A DNA stretch of 64,000 nt from PALSA-1004 sp041483135. Lineage in GTDB: Bacteria > Pseudomonadota > Gammaproteobacteria > Burkholderiales > SG8-41. Both the position numbers and the translations under genes were made by a program. The DNA lies in the NCBI GenBank assembly GCA_041483135.1, contig JBGPFE010000004.1, positions 1-64,000 of the forward strand, given 5' to 3'. Shown one piece after another: positions 41,237 to 51,160 of this stretch (position 1 is the first letter of the stretch; each line of letters starts with the position of its first letter). The notes beneath the pieces were generated by a model. It made no database searches, was not told the DNA's origin, and was given only the letters and a program-made list of their open reading frames with translations.

Positions 41237-42214
41237 TCATTCGACCTTGATGCCCACGGTCTTGATCAACGTCGACCAGCGCTTGACCTCGGCTTTCATG
41301 AACTCGGTGAACTGTTCCGGACTGCCGCTGCCGGGATCTATCATCGAGGTTTCAAACCGCTCCTTCACGTAGGGCGTCTGCAGCCCGGCCAGGATCTCTT
41401 TGTTCAGTTGAGCGACGACCGCTTTGGGCGTACCAGCCGGGGAAAGGATCCCGTACCAGTTGGCGACCCGGTAGTCCGCGATCCCCGCTTCTTCGAACGT
41501 CGGCGCATCCGGAACCGCGGGAGACCTCTTGGCGGACGAAATCGCGAGCACGCGCATTCTCCCGGTGCTGACCAGCGGAAGCGCGGCGGCGACCGGCGTA
41601 AAGATGCACAGAATCTGGCCGGAGACAACGTCGGCAAGCGCAGGCCCGTTGCCTTTGTAGGGAACATGGATGAGCTTGATGCCCGTGCGAAGCTGGAAGA
41701 GTTCGCCCGCAAAGTGGCTGACCGTGCCGGTCCCGCCGGAACCCATGGTTATCCTGCCGGGCTGGCTTTTCGCCTGGGCGACGAATTCGGTCAGCGTCTG
41801 AAACGGCGCCTTGGGATAGATGGTAAGGGCAACCGGTGCGCTGCCGACTTTCACGACCGGCGAGAAGTCCTTGATCGGATCGTACTGCACGTTGGGGTAC
41901 ACGTACGGATTGGTGACATGCGGGGCGTCCGAGAGGATGAGCGTATAGCCATCCGGCGTCGATCTGGCGACGAGCTCCGTGCCCAGTATGCCCGACGCGC
42001 CCGGCCGGTTATCGACGAGAAACGTTTTGTCGTACTTTTCGCTCAGGTGTTTCGCGAGAATGCGCGCGACGAGATCGTTCCCGCCGCCGGCCGCGTACGC
42101 GACGACGATCCGGACCGCCCGGCTCGGATAGGCCTCGGCGCCGCACGATGAGGAAGCCTCGGCCAGCAGGCCCAGTGCGACGAAAAACACCGACAATTTT
42201 CTGATATTGATCAT
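41237..42214 (-). CDS. TctC/Bug-family binding protein of the acyl-CoA operon
   Basis: The product has 325 residues from an ATG at 42214 with GAGGAG upstream. The signal peptide is M-I-N-I-R-K-L-S-V-F-F-V-A-L. The pocket loop is Y-A-A-G-G-G-N-D-L-V-A-R. It is the last gene of a minus-strand set with SucD-like, SucC-like and two crotonase genes, 76 nt after sucD, and may import the acid that these enzymes activate. Confidence 0.92.
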   Translation of the reverse strand: MINIRKLSVFFVALGLLAEASSSCGAEAYPSRAVRIVVAYAAGGGNDLVARILAKHLSEKYDKTFLVDNRPGASGILGTELVARSTPDGYTLILSDAPHVTNPYVYPNVQYDPIKDFSPVVKVGSAPVALTIYPKAPFQTLTEFVAQAKSQPGRITMGSGGTGTVSHFAGELFQLRTGIKLIHVPYKGNGPALADVVSGQILCIFTPVAAALPLVSTGRMRVLAISSAKRSPAVPDAPTFEEAGIADYRVANWYGILSPAGTPKAVVAQLNKEILAGLQTPYVKERFETSMIDPGSGSPEQFTEFMKAEVKRWSTLIKTVGIKVE

Positions 42215-42290
42215 TTCAGTTCTCCTCGAGATAACCACCCACACGGACCAATGCAACATTTCAGAACGGCGCCGCGCGCGGGTGTTTGTA

Positions 42291-43172
42291 CTAGTGTACC
42301 GCCGACAGCGCCTTCGTTACCGCCGGGGCCAATTCGGTCAGCAGCGCGGCCGTCACGCAGCCCGCCAGTCCGAGCGCCCGCAATTTTTCCGGCGCCGTGG
42401 CCGGCGCGCCGGCGACCGAGCTTATCGCGCCGGCATGCCCCAATCGTTTTTCCGGGGGCGCGTTCTGCGCGGCGATGTAAGCCACCACCGGTTTGCGCAT
42501 CGACGCGACCATTTCCGCCGCCGCGTATTCGAGCGTGCCGCCCGGTTCGCCGATCAGGACGATCGCGTCCGTTTCTTCATCGGCATCGAACAGCGGCAGT
42601 ACGTCGGCATAAGTCGTTCCGATCACCCGGTCACCGCCCAGGCAGACGATCGAGCTCTCGCCGAGGCCGTGCGCTTGCAGTGCGTCGATTGTCTCATAAG
42701 TCAAAGTCCCGCTTTTCGACACGATACCGATACGTCCCGGCCTCACGTTGGCGTCATTGAGATCGGCGAGGTTCGCCTTGCCCGGACTGATGACCCCCGC
42801 CGAATTCGGGCCGAGGAGCCGCGTCCCGCGCGCGCGCGCAAAAGCGCGCATCCGGACCGCATCGTGCAGCGGCACATTTTCCGTATACAGCACCATCAGC
42901 GCGATTCCCGCCTCGACGACTTCGTAGACGGCATCGAGCGCCCGCTCCCGCGGCACCGCGCTCAGGACCGCGTTGGCGCCGGTCGCGCGAACGGCTTCGC
43001 GCATCGTATTGAATACCGGAGCCCCCTCGACGCTTGCGCCGCCTTTGCCGGGCGAGACGCCGCCGACGAGCGGCGTGCCGTTCGCGAGCATTCTCTTCGC
43101 ATAGGTGCGGCCGGTGCCGCCGGTGATTCCCTGAATCAGTATCCGCGAGTTTTTATCGACCAGGATAGCCAT
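42291..43172 (-). CDS. Succinyl-CoA ligase-type alpha subunit
   Basis: The 293-residue protein has the CoA-binding start I-L-I-Q-G-I-T-G-G-T-G, the phospho-histidine motif L-G-H-A-G-A-I with His 246 (the same number as in E. coli SucD), and G-P-N-S-A-G. It forms an acyl-CoA ligase with the beta subunit encoded immediately upstream. The genes are far from TCA-cycle genes and next to crotonases, so a dedicated catabolic role (for example a malate, itaconate or other diacid CoA ligase) is more likely than housekeeping. Confidence 0.9.
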   Translation of the reverse strand: MAILVDKNSRILIQGITGGTGRTYAKRMLANGTPLVGGVSPGKGGASVEGAPVFNTMREAVRATGANAVLSAVPRERALDAVYEVVEAGIALMVLYTENVPLHDAVRMRAFARARGTRLLGPNSAGVISPGKANLADLNDANVRPGRIGIVSKSGTLTYETIDALQAHGLGESSIVCLGGDRVIGTTYADVLPLFDADEETDAIVLIGEPGGTLEYAAAEMVASMRKPVVAYIAAQNAPPEKRLGHAGAISSVAGAPATAPEKLRALGLAGCVTAALLTELAPAVTKALSAVH

Positions 43173-43181
43173 GGCCCGCGC

Positions 43182-44327
43182 TCAGGACGAGGCCGCCATC
43201 CGCGGCTGCGGGCGAACCGGCGCTTTGGCGAAATCCACCGCCAGCGTACAGGCTTCCGCGAAAGCCCCGGTCTGTGTGCAATCCGCGCCGGCAAGTATCG
43301 CCCGCGCTTCCTGCTCTTTTTCCCCGCGCAGCCGCGCGATCACCTTGCAGTTCCCGGGGATGTCGCCGCGCTCCTGCGCGAGGCGCAGCCCGCTCGCTAT
43401 GGTATCGAGCGTGCGGAACTGGAAGAAAATATTGACGAGAAGCACGCTCGGCTTGAGTCCGCACATGAGCCGGACAATGTCCGCGATCCGCTCCGGGCCA
43501 TGCGCCATGGCGCCATGCAGCTCGACGAGCGCGCCGACTTTACCGCCGAGGGCGATCAGCTGGTCGAGTGTCGCCATCGTCATGCCTGCGCCGTTCATGA
43601 TCGCCGCGATGTTGCCCTGCATCTCTATGCCTATCGTCCCGAGCTTGCGCGCGGCGACTTCAAAAGCGGTGCCGTCGAATTCGTGCGGGCGCGCGGCATG
43701 GCGGTACGCGGCATCCTCGTCGAGCACGCACTTTGCGTCGGCTGCGACGACCGCGCCATCCTTCAATACGGCAAGCGGATTGATCTCCAGCAATTCGGCG
43801 TCTTCATTCAGGAGCGCGGCATAGAGGTTGGCGACGACGGCTCCAAGGCGGTCGCGGGCAGCCTCGGGAGGATCGAGAAACCGGACGATTTCGTCCACGA
43901 CGAACGGCCGCAGACCGAGCAGGGGATCGACCGGGCGGCGCAGTATCCGGCCGGCTGCCACCGCTTCGATGTCGACGCCGCCTACCGGGCTGGCAATGAT
44001 CTCGGGCATCCCGGCGTCGCGGTCGACCAGCGCGCACAGATAATATTCCTTCGCGATCGCGAGCCGCTCTTCGATATACGCCGCCTTTACGGTCGCGCTG
44101 CCGAGCGTGGATCCGACCAGCTTTTGAGCGGCGGTTTGAGCCTCGGTGCGGCCGCGCACGAACTGTATACCGCCGGTCTTGCCGCGGCCGCCGGCCAGCA
44201 CCTGCGCCTTGACGACGAGCTCTCCCTCGAGGCCGGCTGGCACATCGGGATACACGCCGCCGCGCGGTATCGGTATCCCGTTGCGGGCAAGCATAGCCTT
44301 GCCCTCGTGCTCGAGGAGCCGGATCAC
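43182..44327 (-). CDS. Succinyl-CoA ligase-type beta subunit
   Basis: The 381-residue protein begins with an ATP-grasp domain (V-V-K-A-Q-V-L-A-G-G-R-G-K-T-G-G) and continues with L-L-E-I-N-P-L-A-V and the N-G-A-G-M-T-M-A-T motif that meets the alpha subunit. It starts with a GTG at 44327, 10 nt after the preceding crotonase stop. Together with the alpha subunit it should convert an acid, CoA and ATP/GTP to the acyl-CoA. Confidence 0.9.
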   Translation of the reverse strand: MIRLLEHEGKAMLARNGIPIPRGGVYPDVPAGLEGELVVKAQVLAGGRGKTGGIQFVRGRTEAQTAAQKLVGSTLGSATVKAAYIEERLAIAKEYYLCALVDRDAGMPEIIASPVGGVDIEAVAAGRILRRPVDPLLGLRPFVVDEIVRFLDPPEAARDRLGAVVANLYAALLNEDAELLEINPLAVLKDGAVVAADAKCVLDEDAAYRHAARPHEFDGTAFEVAARKLGTIGIEMQGNIAAIMNGAGMTMATLDQLIALGGKVGALVELHGAMAHGPERIADIVRLMCGLKPSVLLVNIFFQFRTLDTIASGLRLAQERGDIPGNCKVIARLRGEKEQEARAILAGADCTQTGAFAEACTLAVDFAKAPVRPQPRMAASS

Positions 44328-44337
44328 TGCCGTTCAA

Positions 44338-45177
44338 TCACTTCGAGACATCCCACGGCTCGAACGGCTCGTATTGAAGATCGATCCAGTCGGCGGTGAA
44401 CTTGGGCTCGCGTTTTTCCAGGAACGCCTTCGGGCCTTCCCGCGCATCCGCATGAAACATGAGCTCGACGTTGCAAAGTATCTGATGCTCGATGCCCTTG
44501 ACCGGATCGCAGGCAAGCCCCTGGTTGCGCGCGTTCTTGATCGCGCCGATCGCGGCGGTCGGGCCCTTGGCCAGCTTGGCCGCGAACTCGTAGGTTTTCG
44601 CTTCGAGCTCGGCGTCGGAATAAATTTTCGTGACGAGGTGCAGGCGCAGCGCTTCTTCCATATCGATGGTATCGCCCAGCAGCAGAAGTTCCGTCGCCTT
44701 GCCCAGCCCCACCATGCGCGGCAGCAGGTACGCGCAGCCGCCGCCCATCCCGCGCTTGATGTACGCGGCGGCGAATTTCGCGCCCTTCGAGACCAGGCGG
44801 AAATCGCACGCGAGCGCGAGGTCGAAGCCGCCCCCGTACGCATAGCCCTGCACCATCGCGACCACCGGCTTGCGCAGCGTCATGATGTCGATGATGAGCC
44901 GTGGATATCCCGTCCGCAGCCGCGTGTGCAGGTCAGGCTGGCCAAACTCAAATCTTTCTTCCTTGGAATGATGCAGGTCGTCGCCGGCGCAGAAGTTGCC
45001 GCCGCCGCCGCGCAGGACGATCGCGCGAATGTCGTTATCCCGCCGGGCCTGCTCCAGGCAATCGATCAGGTCGATGATCATCGACGGGATCAGGGCGTTG
45101 CGCTTCTTCGGGCGATCCATCGTGATGGTCGCGATCTTGTTCTTCGTTTCATACAGAATCAGGTCATTTTTCGACAT
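44338..45177 (-). CDS. Enoyl-CoA hydratase-family (crotonase) protein
   Basis: The product has 279 residues. The oxyanion segments are F-C-A-G-D-D-L and Q-G-Y-A-Y-G-G-G-F-D-L-A. At the catalytic positions it has R-G-M-G-G-G-C-A-Y rather than the normal Glu/Asp, so hydration may not be its reaction. It is encoded between the SucC-like gene and a second crotonase. The C-terminal E-P-W-D-V-S-K extends beyond the usual family end. Confidence 0.87.
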   Translation of the reverse strand: MSKNDLILYETKNKIATITMDRPKKRNALIPSMIIDLIDCLEQARRDNDIRAIVLRGGGGNFCAGDDLHHSKEERFEFGQPDLHTRLRTGYPRLIIDIMTLRKPVVAMVQGYAYGGGFDLALACDFRLVSKGAKFAAAYIKRGMGGGCAYLLPRMVGLGKATELLLLGDTIDMEEALRLHLVTKIYSDAELEAKTYEFAAKLAKGPTAAIGAIKNARNQGLACDPVKGIEHQILCNVELMFHADAREGPKAFLEKREPKFTADWIDLQYEPFEPWDVSK

Positions 45178-45201
45178 GTTTGCCCGCGCCTTTCCGTGAA
45201 A

Positions 45202-46014
45202 TTATTTGCCGCGTTTACGCTTCGCTTTTACCGAGCTTGCGCCTTGACTGACGCGCCTGCCGCGCACTTCGTAAAATTTATCCATCATTCGTTGCGGTTC
45301 CCTGCTCGAGAAACTGGTGTGATGACTTTCGGTCGCGACCCCGAACGCGTTATCAAAACCCGCCTGCGTCGCCTCGCGGATAAGCTGCTTGTTGAGCCGC
45401 ATTGCAACCGGCGGTTTCGCCGCCAGCATTTCCGCCGTCGTAATGGCGGCCGACAGCACTTCGTCTTCAGGGACTATCCGATGCAGCAGGCCCAGGCGTT
45501 CGCATTCCATGGCGCTTATCATTCTTCCCGTCAGAATGAGCTCTATCGCGCGCGACAAACCCACCATTTCACGCAGAATCCAGAAGCCGAGAGCGCTGAC
45601 GATCCCCGAATTTATCTCGGGCTGTCCCATCGTTATTTTGTCGTGCCCGATCCGGTAATCCGTCAGCAGAGAGACCTGAAACGCGGATCCGGCAGCCAAC
45701 CCGTTGAGCGCGCAAACTATGGGTTTGGGCAGAACGCGGATTCCTTCGTACAGTACCCGCCATTCGTCTATCCATAACTTGGAGCGCTCGGGGTCGAACT
45801 TGCGGGCTTCGTCGAGGTCCTGCCCGGCGCAAAAGGCCTCGGTGCCCGCGCCCGTCAATACAATTGCTCTGACGCCGGGGGCATCCTTCGCCGCAGTCAG
45901 GGCTTCGAGCAATTCGATCCGCATCGGCATATGCCACGCGTTCATGACCTTGGGCCGGTTGAGCGTGATCACATTGACCGCCCTGATTTGATTCACTTTG
46001 ATGAATTTATACAA
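45202..46014 (-). CDS. Enoyl-CoA hydratase-family (crotonase) protein
   Basis: The product has 270 residues with E-A-F-C-A-G-Q-D-L-D-E-A and N-G-L-A-A-G-S-A-F-Q-V-S. The acid position reads Q-P-E-I-N-S-G-I-V-S, which keeps a Glu. Gly-rich and Lys-rich residues end the protein (K-A-K-R-K-R-G-K). It is the first gene of the minus-strand arm; 175 AT-rich nt separate it from the divergent acyl-CoA synthetase and should hold the shared promoter region. Confidence 0.88.
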   Translation of the reverse strand: MYKFIKVNQIRAVNVITLNRPKVMNAWHMPMRIELLEALTAAKDAPGVRAIVLTGAGTEAFCAGQDLDEARKFDPERSKLWIDEWRVLYEGIRVLPKPIVCALNGLAAGSAFQVSLLTDYRIGHDKITMGQPEINSGIVSALGFWILREMVGLSRAIELILTGRMISAMECERLGLLHRIVPEDEVLSAAITTAEMLAAKPPVAMRLNKQLIREATQAGFDNAFGVATESHHTSFSSREPQRMMDKFYEVRGRRVSQGASSVKAKRKRGK

Positions 46015-46189
46015 AATGTTTCCCCTGGCCTGCCCGCGCGGACGCCCGGCGAGCGCGAAACTGCATATTAATGATTTCGTTCGATAACGCTATCAGCGAA
46101 TGCAACCGGCGGCAATTCGTTAATATAGCTATTTTTTTCGCTTGCTGTCAGGTATTTTCGCTGGTCGGTCGCAACCGCTGGAATACACT

Positions 46190-47761
46190 ATGATCGAAAT
46201 GGCCCCGGTTGGAGAAGTGACGATACGCGAAATCATGGATCGCCGCGCCCGCGACGAGCCGGAGCACATCTACTGCTATTTCAAAAACCGCGCATATACA
46301 TTCGGCGAGATCGACGACGCGGTAAACCGGGTGGCGAATGGTCTGCTTGAACTGGGCCTTGCGGCCGGCGACCGCGTCGGCCTGATGCTGCCCAGTCATC
46401 CGGACCACATTGTTTCAATTTTCGCGTTGGCAAAAATCGGCCTGGTTCGCGTTCCGGTAAATGTGCATTTGAAAGGCGCCGCGCTCGATTACCTGTTCGA
46501 TCAGTTCGAGCCCCGCGCCTTGATCGTCGACGCGGCGTACGAGGAGCAGATCCGCCCGGTCCTGCAGACCCGGCCCATCGAGTCGATCATCTGGCGTGGC
46601 GCATCCGCAAAGAATGGCAAAACCTATTCCGACCTCGCCGGGCACGCGAACAACCGGCCGCCGCCGATCGCACCCAAGACCGACGATATCCTTGCCCTGA
46701 CTCCGAGTTCGGGCACCACGGGGGCGCCCAAGGGTGTGCTCAAATCGGACCGGACCTTGCGGGCTGGCCCCATGGGGACACGCGCTCTCACCGGAATGAA
46801 GCATGGCGATGTGTTCTTTTTCTGGGAAGCGCTCCACCACGGCGCCGGCGTCGCGGTGCTCATTGCCGCCGTGATCGAGCGCATCACGCTCGCGATGGTG
46901 GAACGCTTCAGCGCCTCGCAGTTCTGGGCCGAGGTGCGGCGCCACCAGGCGACGCACATCCATTATCTGGGCGGCGTGCTGCCGATGCTCCTGAAGCAGC
47001 CGGCGAATCCCGGCGACAAAAACCATACCGTGCGGATCGCCTGGGGCGGCGGCTGCCCACTTGAAGTCTGGCGCCCATTTGAGGAGCGTTTCGGCGTGCA
47101 GATCCGGGAGGGATACGGGCTGTCCGAGCTGATTACGTTCGTCATGATCAATACCGACGGCCCGGTGGGCTCGGTCGGCAAGCCGTTGCCCTATTTCGAC
47201 GTCAAGCTCATTGGTGATGATGGCGCAGAGGTGTCCGCCGGCGATACAGGAGAAATCGTCGTGCGCGCCCGCGAGCCGGGCCTGCAGTTTCTCGGTTACT
47301 TCCGCAATCCGGAGGCCGCGGCCGCCGCGCTGCGCGGCGACTGGTTTTGCACCGGGGATATTGGCCGCATGGATGCGCACGGCTATTTTTATTTTGCCGG
47401 CCGGAAGAAGGACTCGGTGCGCCGGCGCGGCGTGAACATTTCCGCCTGGGAAGTCGAGCGCGTCATCAACGAACACGAAGACGTCGAGGAGTGCGCGCTG
47501 ATTGCCGTGCCGAGCGAACTCGGCGATGATGAATTGCTGATTTACGTGAAGAAGGTCGACGGCCGCGATCTCGATCCGCGGGAACTGATCCGCTGGTGCG
47601 AGCCGCGGATGCCGTATTTTCAGATTCCGCGCTACGTCGGGTTCGTCGACGAATTTCCAAAGACACCCACGCAGCGCATCCGGAAAACGGATCTGTCGCG
47701 CTCGGTTGACGGCTGCTGGGATGTCGAGAAATCGGGCTACGTCGTCAATCGCAAAGGCTGA
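46190..47761 (+). CDS. Acyl-CoA synthetase (AMP-forming)
   Basis: The product has 523 residues. The P-loop signature T-P-S-S-G-T-T-G-A-P-K-G is at 171-182, Y-G-L-S-E mid-protein, C-T-G-D-I then G-R-K-K-D-S-V-R-R-R-G-V-N-I, and the C-terminal adenylation Lys in T-Q-R-I-R-K-T-D. It belongs to the long-chain or carnitine/crotonobetaine-CoA ligase group; the acid is unknown. It is transcribed away from the crotonase/SucCD arm and towards two TctC genes, and may initiate the plus-strand pathway. Confidence 0.9.
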   Translation: MIEMAPVGEVTIREIMDRRARDEPEHIYCYFKNRAYTFGEIDDAVNRVANGLLELGLAAGDRVGLMLPSHPDHIVSIFALAKIGLVRVPVNVHLKGAALDYLFDQFEPRALIVDAAYEEQIRPVLQTRPIESIIWRGASAKNGKTYSDLAGHANNRPPPIAPKTDDILALTPSSGTTGAPKGVLKSDRTLRAGPMGTRALTGMKHGDVFFFWEALHHGAGVAVLIAAVIERITLAMVERFSASQFWAEVRRHQATHIHYLGGVLPMLLKQPANPGDKNHTVRIAWGGGCPLEVWRPFEERFGVQIREGYGLSELITFVMINTDGPVGSVGKPLPYFDVKLIGDDGAEVSAGDTGEIVVRAREPGLQFLGYFRNPEAAAAALRGDWFCTGDIGRMDAHGYFYFAGRKKDSVRRRGVNISAWEVERVINEHEDVEECALIAVPSELGDDELLIYVKKVDGRDLDPRELIRWCEPRMPYFQIPRYVGFVDEFPKTPTQRIRKTDLSRSVDGCWDVEKSGYVVNRKG

Positions 47762-47840
47762 CGCCGGCCCGGCAAGCATGCATCATGAGGTCGTTACGCG
47801 GATTCCGGAAATTTCTGTGAACATAACGAGGAGTATGCAT

Positions 47841-48821
47841 ATGCACATTATTCTCAGGGCAATCGTCATGGCGCCATTCTTTTTTTGCTGCCTTGGCATT
47901 CGGATGGCACCGGCGCAGGATTATCCGTCCAGGCCGCTTCAACTGGTGGTGCCATTTCCCGCGGGCGGAGCGGTTGACGTGGTGGGACGGCTGGTCGGAC
48001 AAAAATTGGCCGTGGGTCTCGGCAAGCCGGTCACCATCGATAACCGCGCGGGATTCGCCGGCAACATCGGCGCCCAGTACGTGGCCAGGGCGCCGGCGGA
48101 CGGCTATACGCTGCTGATGGCTGCGTTGACGACCTATTCGATCAACGCGACCTTGATGCGCGGCACCACTGGGTACGATCTGGAAAAGGACTTTGCGCCA
48201 ATCGGAATCGTGGGTGTTCTCCCATTGGTTCTCGTGATCAATGCGTCTCTGCCATCCAACTCTCTCGCCGAGCTGATTGCGCTCGCCAAAAGGCGTCCCG
48301 GCGAGCTCACGTTCGCGTCAGCCGGCAACGGATCGGTCGAGCACGTGACCGGCGAACTCTTCAAGCGCCAGGCCGCGATCGACATCCTGCATATTCCCTA
48401 CAAGGGCGCGGCTCCGGCCATCACGGATCTGTTGGGCGGGCAGGTATTCATCATGTTCGCGACCGTCCCGACCGCGCTGGCGAATCTCAAGGGCACGAGG
48501 CTCAAGGCCATTGCAGTAACGACCCCCCAGCGTCTCGCCACGCTGCCCAATGTGCCCACCACCAATGAAGCCGGCCTGAAAGGATTCGAGGTCTCTTCGG
48601 TCTATGGCGTGCTCGCCGGTGCCGACACGCCGCGATCCGTGATCGATCGCCTGAATCGCGAGCTTGCGAAAGCGGTGGAGTTCAATGATGTCAAGGAACG
48701 CTTCCAGCTGCTGGGGATCGAGCCAACTCACACCTCGCCCGAACAAGCCGCCGCGCGCATCAAGAACGAGATTGCCAGGTGGGCGAAGGTCATTGCCGAC
48801 GCGAATATCAAAGTTGAGTAA
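47841..48821 (+). CDS. TctC/Bug-family binding protein
   Basis: The product has 326 residues. GAGGAG sits 8 nt before the ATG at 47841; the ATG at 47835 is too close. The signal peptide contains F-F-F-C-C-L-G-I. The mature N-terminus is Y-P-S-R-P-L-Q-L-V-V-P-F-P-A-G-G-A-V-D-V-V-G-R, with Gln instead of Arg after P-L. It is 79 nt after the acyl-CoA synthetase gene. Confidence 0.92.
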   Translation: MHIILRAIVMAPFFFCCLGIRMAPAQDYPSRPLQLVVPFPAGGAVDVVGRLVGQKLAVGLGKPVTIDNRAGFAGNIGAQYVARAPADGYTLLMAALTTYSINATLMRGTTGYDLEKDFAPIGIVGVLPLVLVINASLPSNSLAELIALAKRRPGELTFASAGNGSVEHVTGELFKRQAAIDILHIPYKGAAPAITDLLGGQVFIMFATVPTALANLKGTRLKAIAVTTPQRLATLPNVPTTNEAGLKGFEVSSVYGVLAGADTPRSVIDRLNRELAKAVEFNDVKERFQLLGIEPTHTSPEQAAARIKNEIARWAKVIADANIKVE

Positions 48822-48929
48822 TGATGATCTGCAATGGCGCGTGCCAGATAACCGTTGTCGAAACTTTGCAGTCATCCTACTATTTGACTGGGGCCGTCGA
48901 TCCAGACGGTTTCTCACCGGGTGATTGAC

Positions 48930-49895
48930 ATGCGATCGTTATTCAGAACCGTGGCTTTTCTCGCGCTGGCGCTCGTTTCCGGTTTCCTCGCCGCGCAGCC
49001 TTATCCCTACAAACCGATCCGCATCATTCTCGGGTTCCCGCCGGGCGGCGCCGTGGATGTCGTTGGCCGCATACTCGCGCAGAAGCTCACCGAAAGTTTC
49101 GGACAGCAAGTCATCGTGGACAACCGCGCCGGCGCGAACGGCATCATCGGTGCCGACATTGCCGCCAAAGCCGCGCCTGACGGCTACACGATCCTGCTCG
49201 GCACCACGAGCAACTTCACCATCAATCCGCTGCTGAATACCAGCCTGCCATTCAGCTTCGACCGTGATTTCACGCCCCTCACCCAGGTGACGTCGGTGCC
49301 ATTCCTGCTTTTTGCCCATCCGTCCGTCGCGGCAAGTACGCTCGGCGAGTTCATCGCTTTCGCCAAAGCGAATCCCGGCAAGGTCAATTACTACTCCAGC
49401 GGCATCGGCAGCCTGCCGCATCTCGCCGGCGAACTGCTGAACTCCCTGGCCGGCATCAAAACGGTTCACGTCGCGTACAAGGGCACCGCGCCCGGCCTTA
49501 ACGACCTGCTTGCCGGTCAGGTGCAGTTCGGCTTCGACGCCGCCACGCCCGGCATTCAGTACGTCAAGCCGGGCAGGCTGAAGGTCATTGCAACTACGGG
49601 ACAAAAACGCCTGCCCTTTCTTCCGGACATCGCTTCAGCCAACGAAACACTGCCCGGCCTCGAAGTCGTGAATTGGCACGGGATGATGGTGCCGGCGGGC
49701 ACCCCGCGCGCAGTGATTTCGCGGCTGCATGCCGAAATCGTCAAAGCGATGAACATCCCCGACATACGCGAGAAACTGATAGCCCTGGGCACCGACCCGG
49801 TCGGCAGCTCGCCCGGGGAATTCGGCGCATTCATGAAATCCGAAGCGCTCAAATGGGCGCGCGTGATCAAAAACGCCAACATCCATCTGGACTGA
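48930..49895 (+). CDS. TctC/Bug-family binding protein
   Basis: The product has 321 residues from the ATG at 48930; a GTG at 48921 is an alternative, and neither has a strong ribosome binding site. The pocket loop I-I-L-G-F-P-P-G-G-A-V-D-V-V-G-R shares A-V-D-V-V-G-R with the protein encoded just before it. They may be ancient duplicates, although the rest of the sequence differs clearly. Confidence 0.92.
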   Translation: MRSLFRTVAFLALALVSGFLAAQPYPYKPIRIILGFPPGGAVDVVGRILAQKLTESFGQQVIVDNRAGANGIIGADIAAKAAPDGYTILLGTTSNFTINPLLNTSLPFSFDRDFTPLTQVTSVPFLLFAHPSVAASTLGEFIAFAKANPGKVNYYSSGIGSLPHLAGELLNSLAGIKTVHVAYKGTAPGLNDLLAGQVQFGFDAATPGIQYVKPGRLKVIATTGQKRLPFLPDIASANETLPGLEVVNWHGMMVPAGTPRAVISRLHAEIVKAMNIPDIREKLIALGTDPVGSSPGEFGAFMKSEALKWARVIKNANIHLD

Positions 49896-49983
49896 TCCTG
49901 TATCCGGCTCCCGCCATGAAACCTGCAACGATTGCGGCCGCCGTGACCGTCCCGGCGCTTTACATTCTTCCCCGCAGCTGACC

Positions 49984-51144
49984 GTGCCGGCCGATTCGGA
50001 TGTCGTAATCATCGGCGGCGGCGTGATCGGTTGCGCCGTCGCCTACTATTTATCCAAACAGGGCGCACGCGTAACCGTGGTCGAGCGCGCGGCTGTCGGC
50101 AGCGGCGCGTCCTCGGCAAATTCGGGCGTGATTTCCATGGCCACCAAAAAACCCGGCCTCACGCTGGACCTGGCGCTCGCCAGTCAGCGTCTGTACGAAA
50201 GGCTCGCCTGGGAACTGCAAGCGGATATCGAGTACTCGGTGGAAGGCAGTTTGATCGTCGCGGAGAACGAGACCGAAGCCGCCTATCTGGAAGAGCTTGC
50301 GGCAGCCCAGCAAGCGGCCGGTGTGCCGGTGCAGATGGTTCCGGCAGCCCGCTGTCCGGAAATGAACCCGTTGCTGGAAGGACGCGTTCTGGCGGGCTTG
50401 TATTGCGCGACCGACGCGCAAACCAATCCGTTCAAAGTGACCCAGGCATTTGCGCGCGCGGCGCAGGAGCGAGGCGCGCGGATACTTGGCGGCACGCAGG
50501 TGCAGGCAATCGAAACGGAGGGAAACCGTCTCGCCAGGGTCCTCACCTCACGCGGCCCGCTGCGCGCAAACTGGGTAGTGAACGCTGCGGGCGCGTATGC
50601 CGCCGAGGTCGGCAAAATGGTCGGGGTAGTTCATGAGGTGCTGCCGCGACGCGGCCAGATCGTGGTGCTCGAGGCAGTCGAGGGCCTGCCGGGCATGCGC
50701 GTTTCCGGAGCGGGCGCGCTGCTGGCCAAACATCGCGGTTCCGCGGCGGCCTCCGGTGGCGACGCCAATATATCTTTCAGTTACACGAGCAAACCGGCAA
50801 GCGCGACGGTGCTGCTCGGCAGTACCAATGAATTCGCCGGCTACGACACGCGCACGACACTGGAAGCGGTGGCGGGAATTTGCCGTTGCGCGACGCGTCT
50901 CATGCCGCGCCTGGGAGAGTTGAACGCGTTGCGCAGTTGGGCCGGGCTCAGGCCCTATTCGGCCAATGGCCCGCTATTGGGTCATTGCGGCGGCCCGGCC
51001 GGCTACGCAGTCGCGACCGGGCACGGTGGGGACGGCGTCGCGCTGGCGCCGATCAGCGGTCTGTACCTGGCGGAGTTCATCGCTCGCGACGGCCAAGGAC
51101 CCGGTCTGCCGGAATTTTTGAACGGCCTGAAAACGGCCGCCTGA
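49984..51144 (+). CDS. FAD-dependent DAO-family oxidoreductase (HcnC/OoxB-like subunit)
   Basis: The product has 386 residues with a GTG start. The FAD motif is V-V-I-I-G-G-G-V-I-G-C-A and the C-terminus has G-H-G-G-D-G-V-A-L-A-P. It resembles the amine-oxidising subunit of HcnABC-type and opine or D-amino acid dehydrogenases. A two-iron two-sulfur protein and an HcnB-like flavoprotein follow, so the three probably form one heteromeric membrane-linked dehydrogenase. The order C-A-B differs from hcnABC. Confidence 0.85.
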   Translation: MPADSDVVIIGGGVIGCAVAYYLSKQGARVTVVERAAVGSGASSANSGVISMATKKPGLTLDLALASQRLYERLAWELQADIEYSVEGSLIVAENETEAAYLEELAAAQQAAGVPVQMVPAARCPEMNPLLEGRVLAGLYCATDAQTNPFKVTQAFARAAQERGARILGGTQVQAIETEGNRLARVLTSRGPLRANWVVNAAGAYAAEVGKMVGVVHEVLPRRGQIVVLEAVEGLPGMRVSGAGALLAKHRGSAAASGGDANISFSYTSKPASATVLLGSTNEFAGYDTRTTLEAVAGICRCATRLMPRLGELNALRSWAGLRPYSANGPLLGHCGGPAGYAVATGHGGDGVALAPISGLYLAEFIARDGQGPGLPEFLNGLKTAA

Positions 51145-51160
51145 CGAAAGCGTCTTCGAC

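Noticed and set aside
42207..44399. 730-codon open frame on the plus strand
   Set aside because: It is antisense to the SucCD-type genes, rich in Arg and His, and has no domain. It is a shadow of high-GC coding DNA.
46415..47779. 454-codon open frame on the minus strand
   Set aside because: It is the complementary frame of the acyl-CoA synthetase, whose motifs are complete on the other strand.
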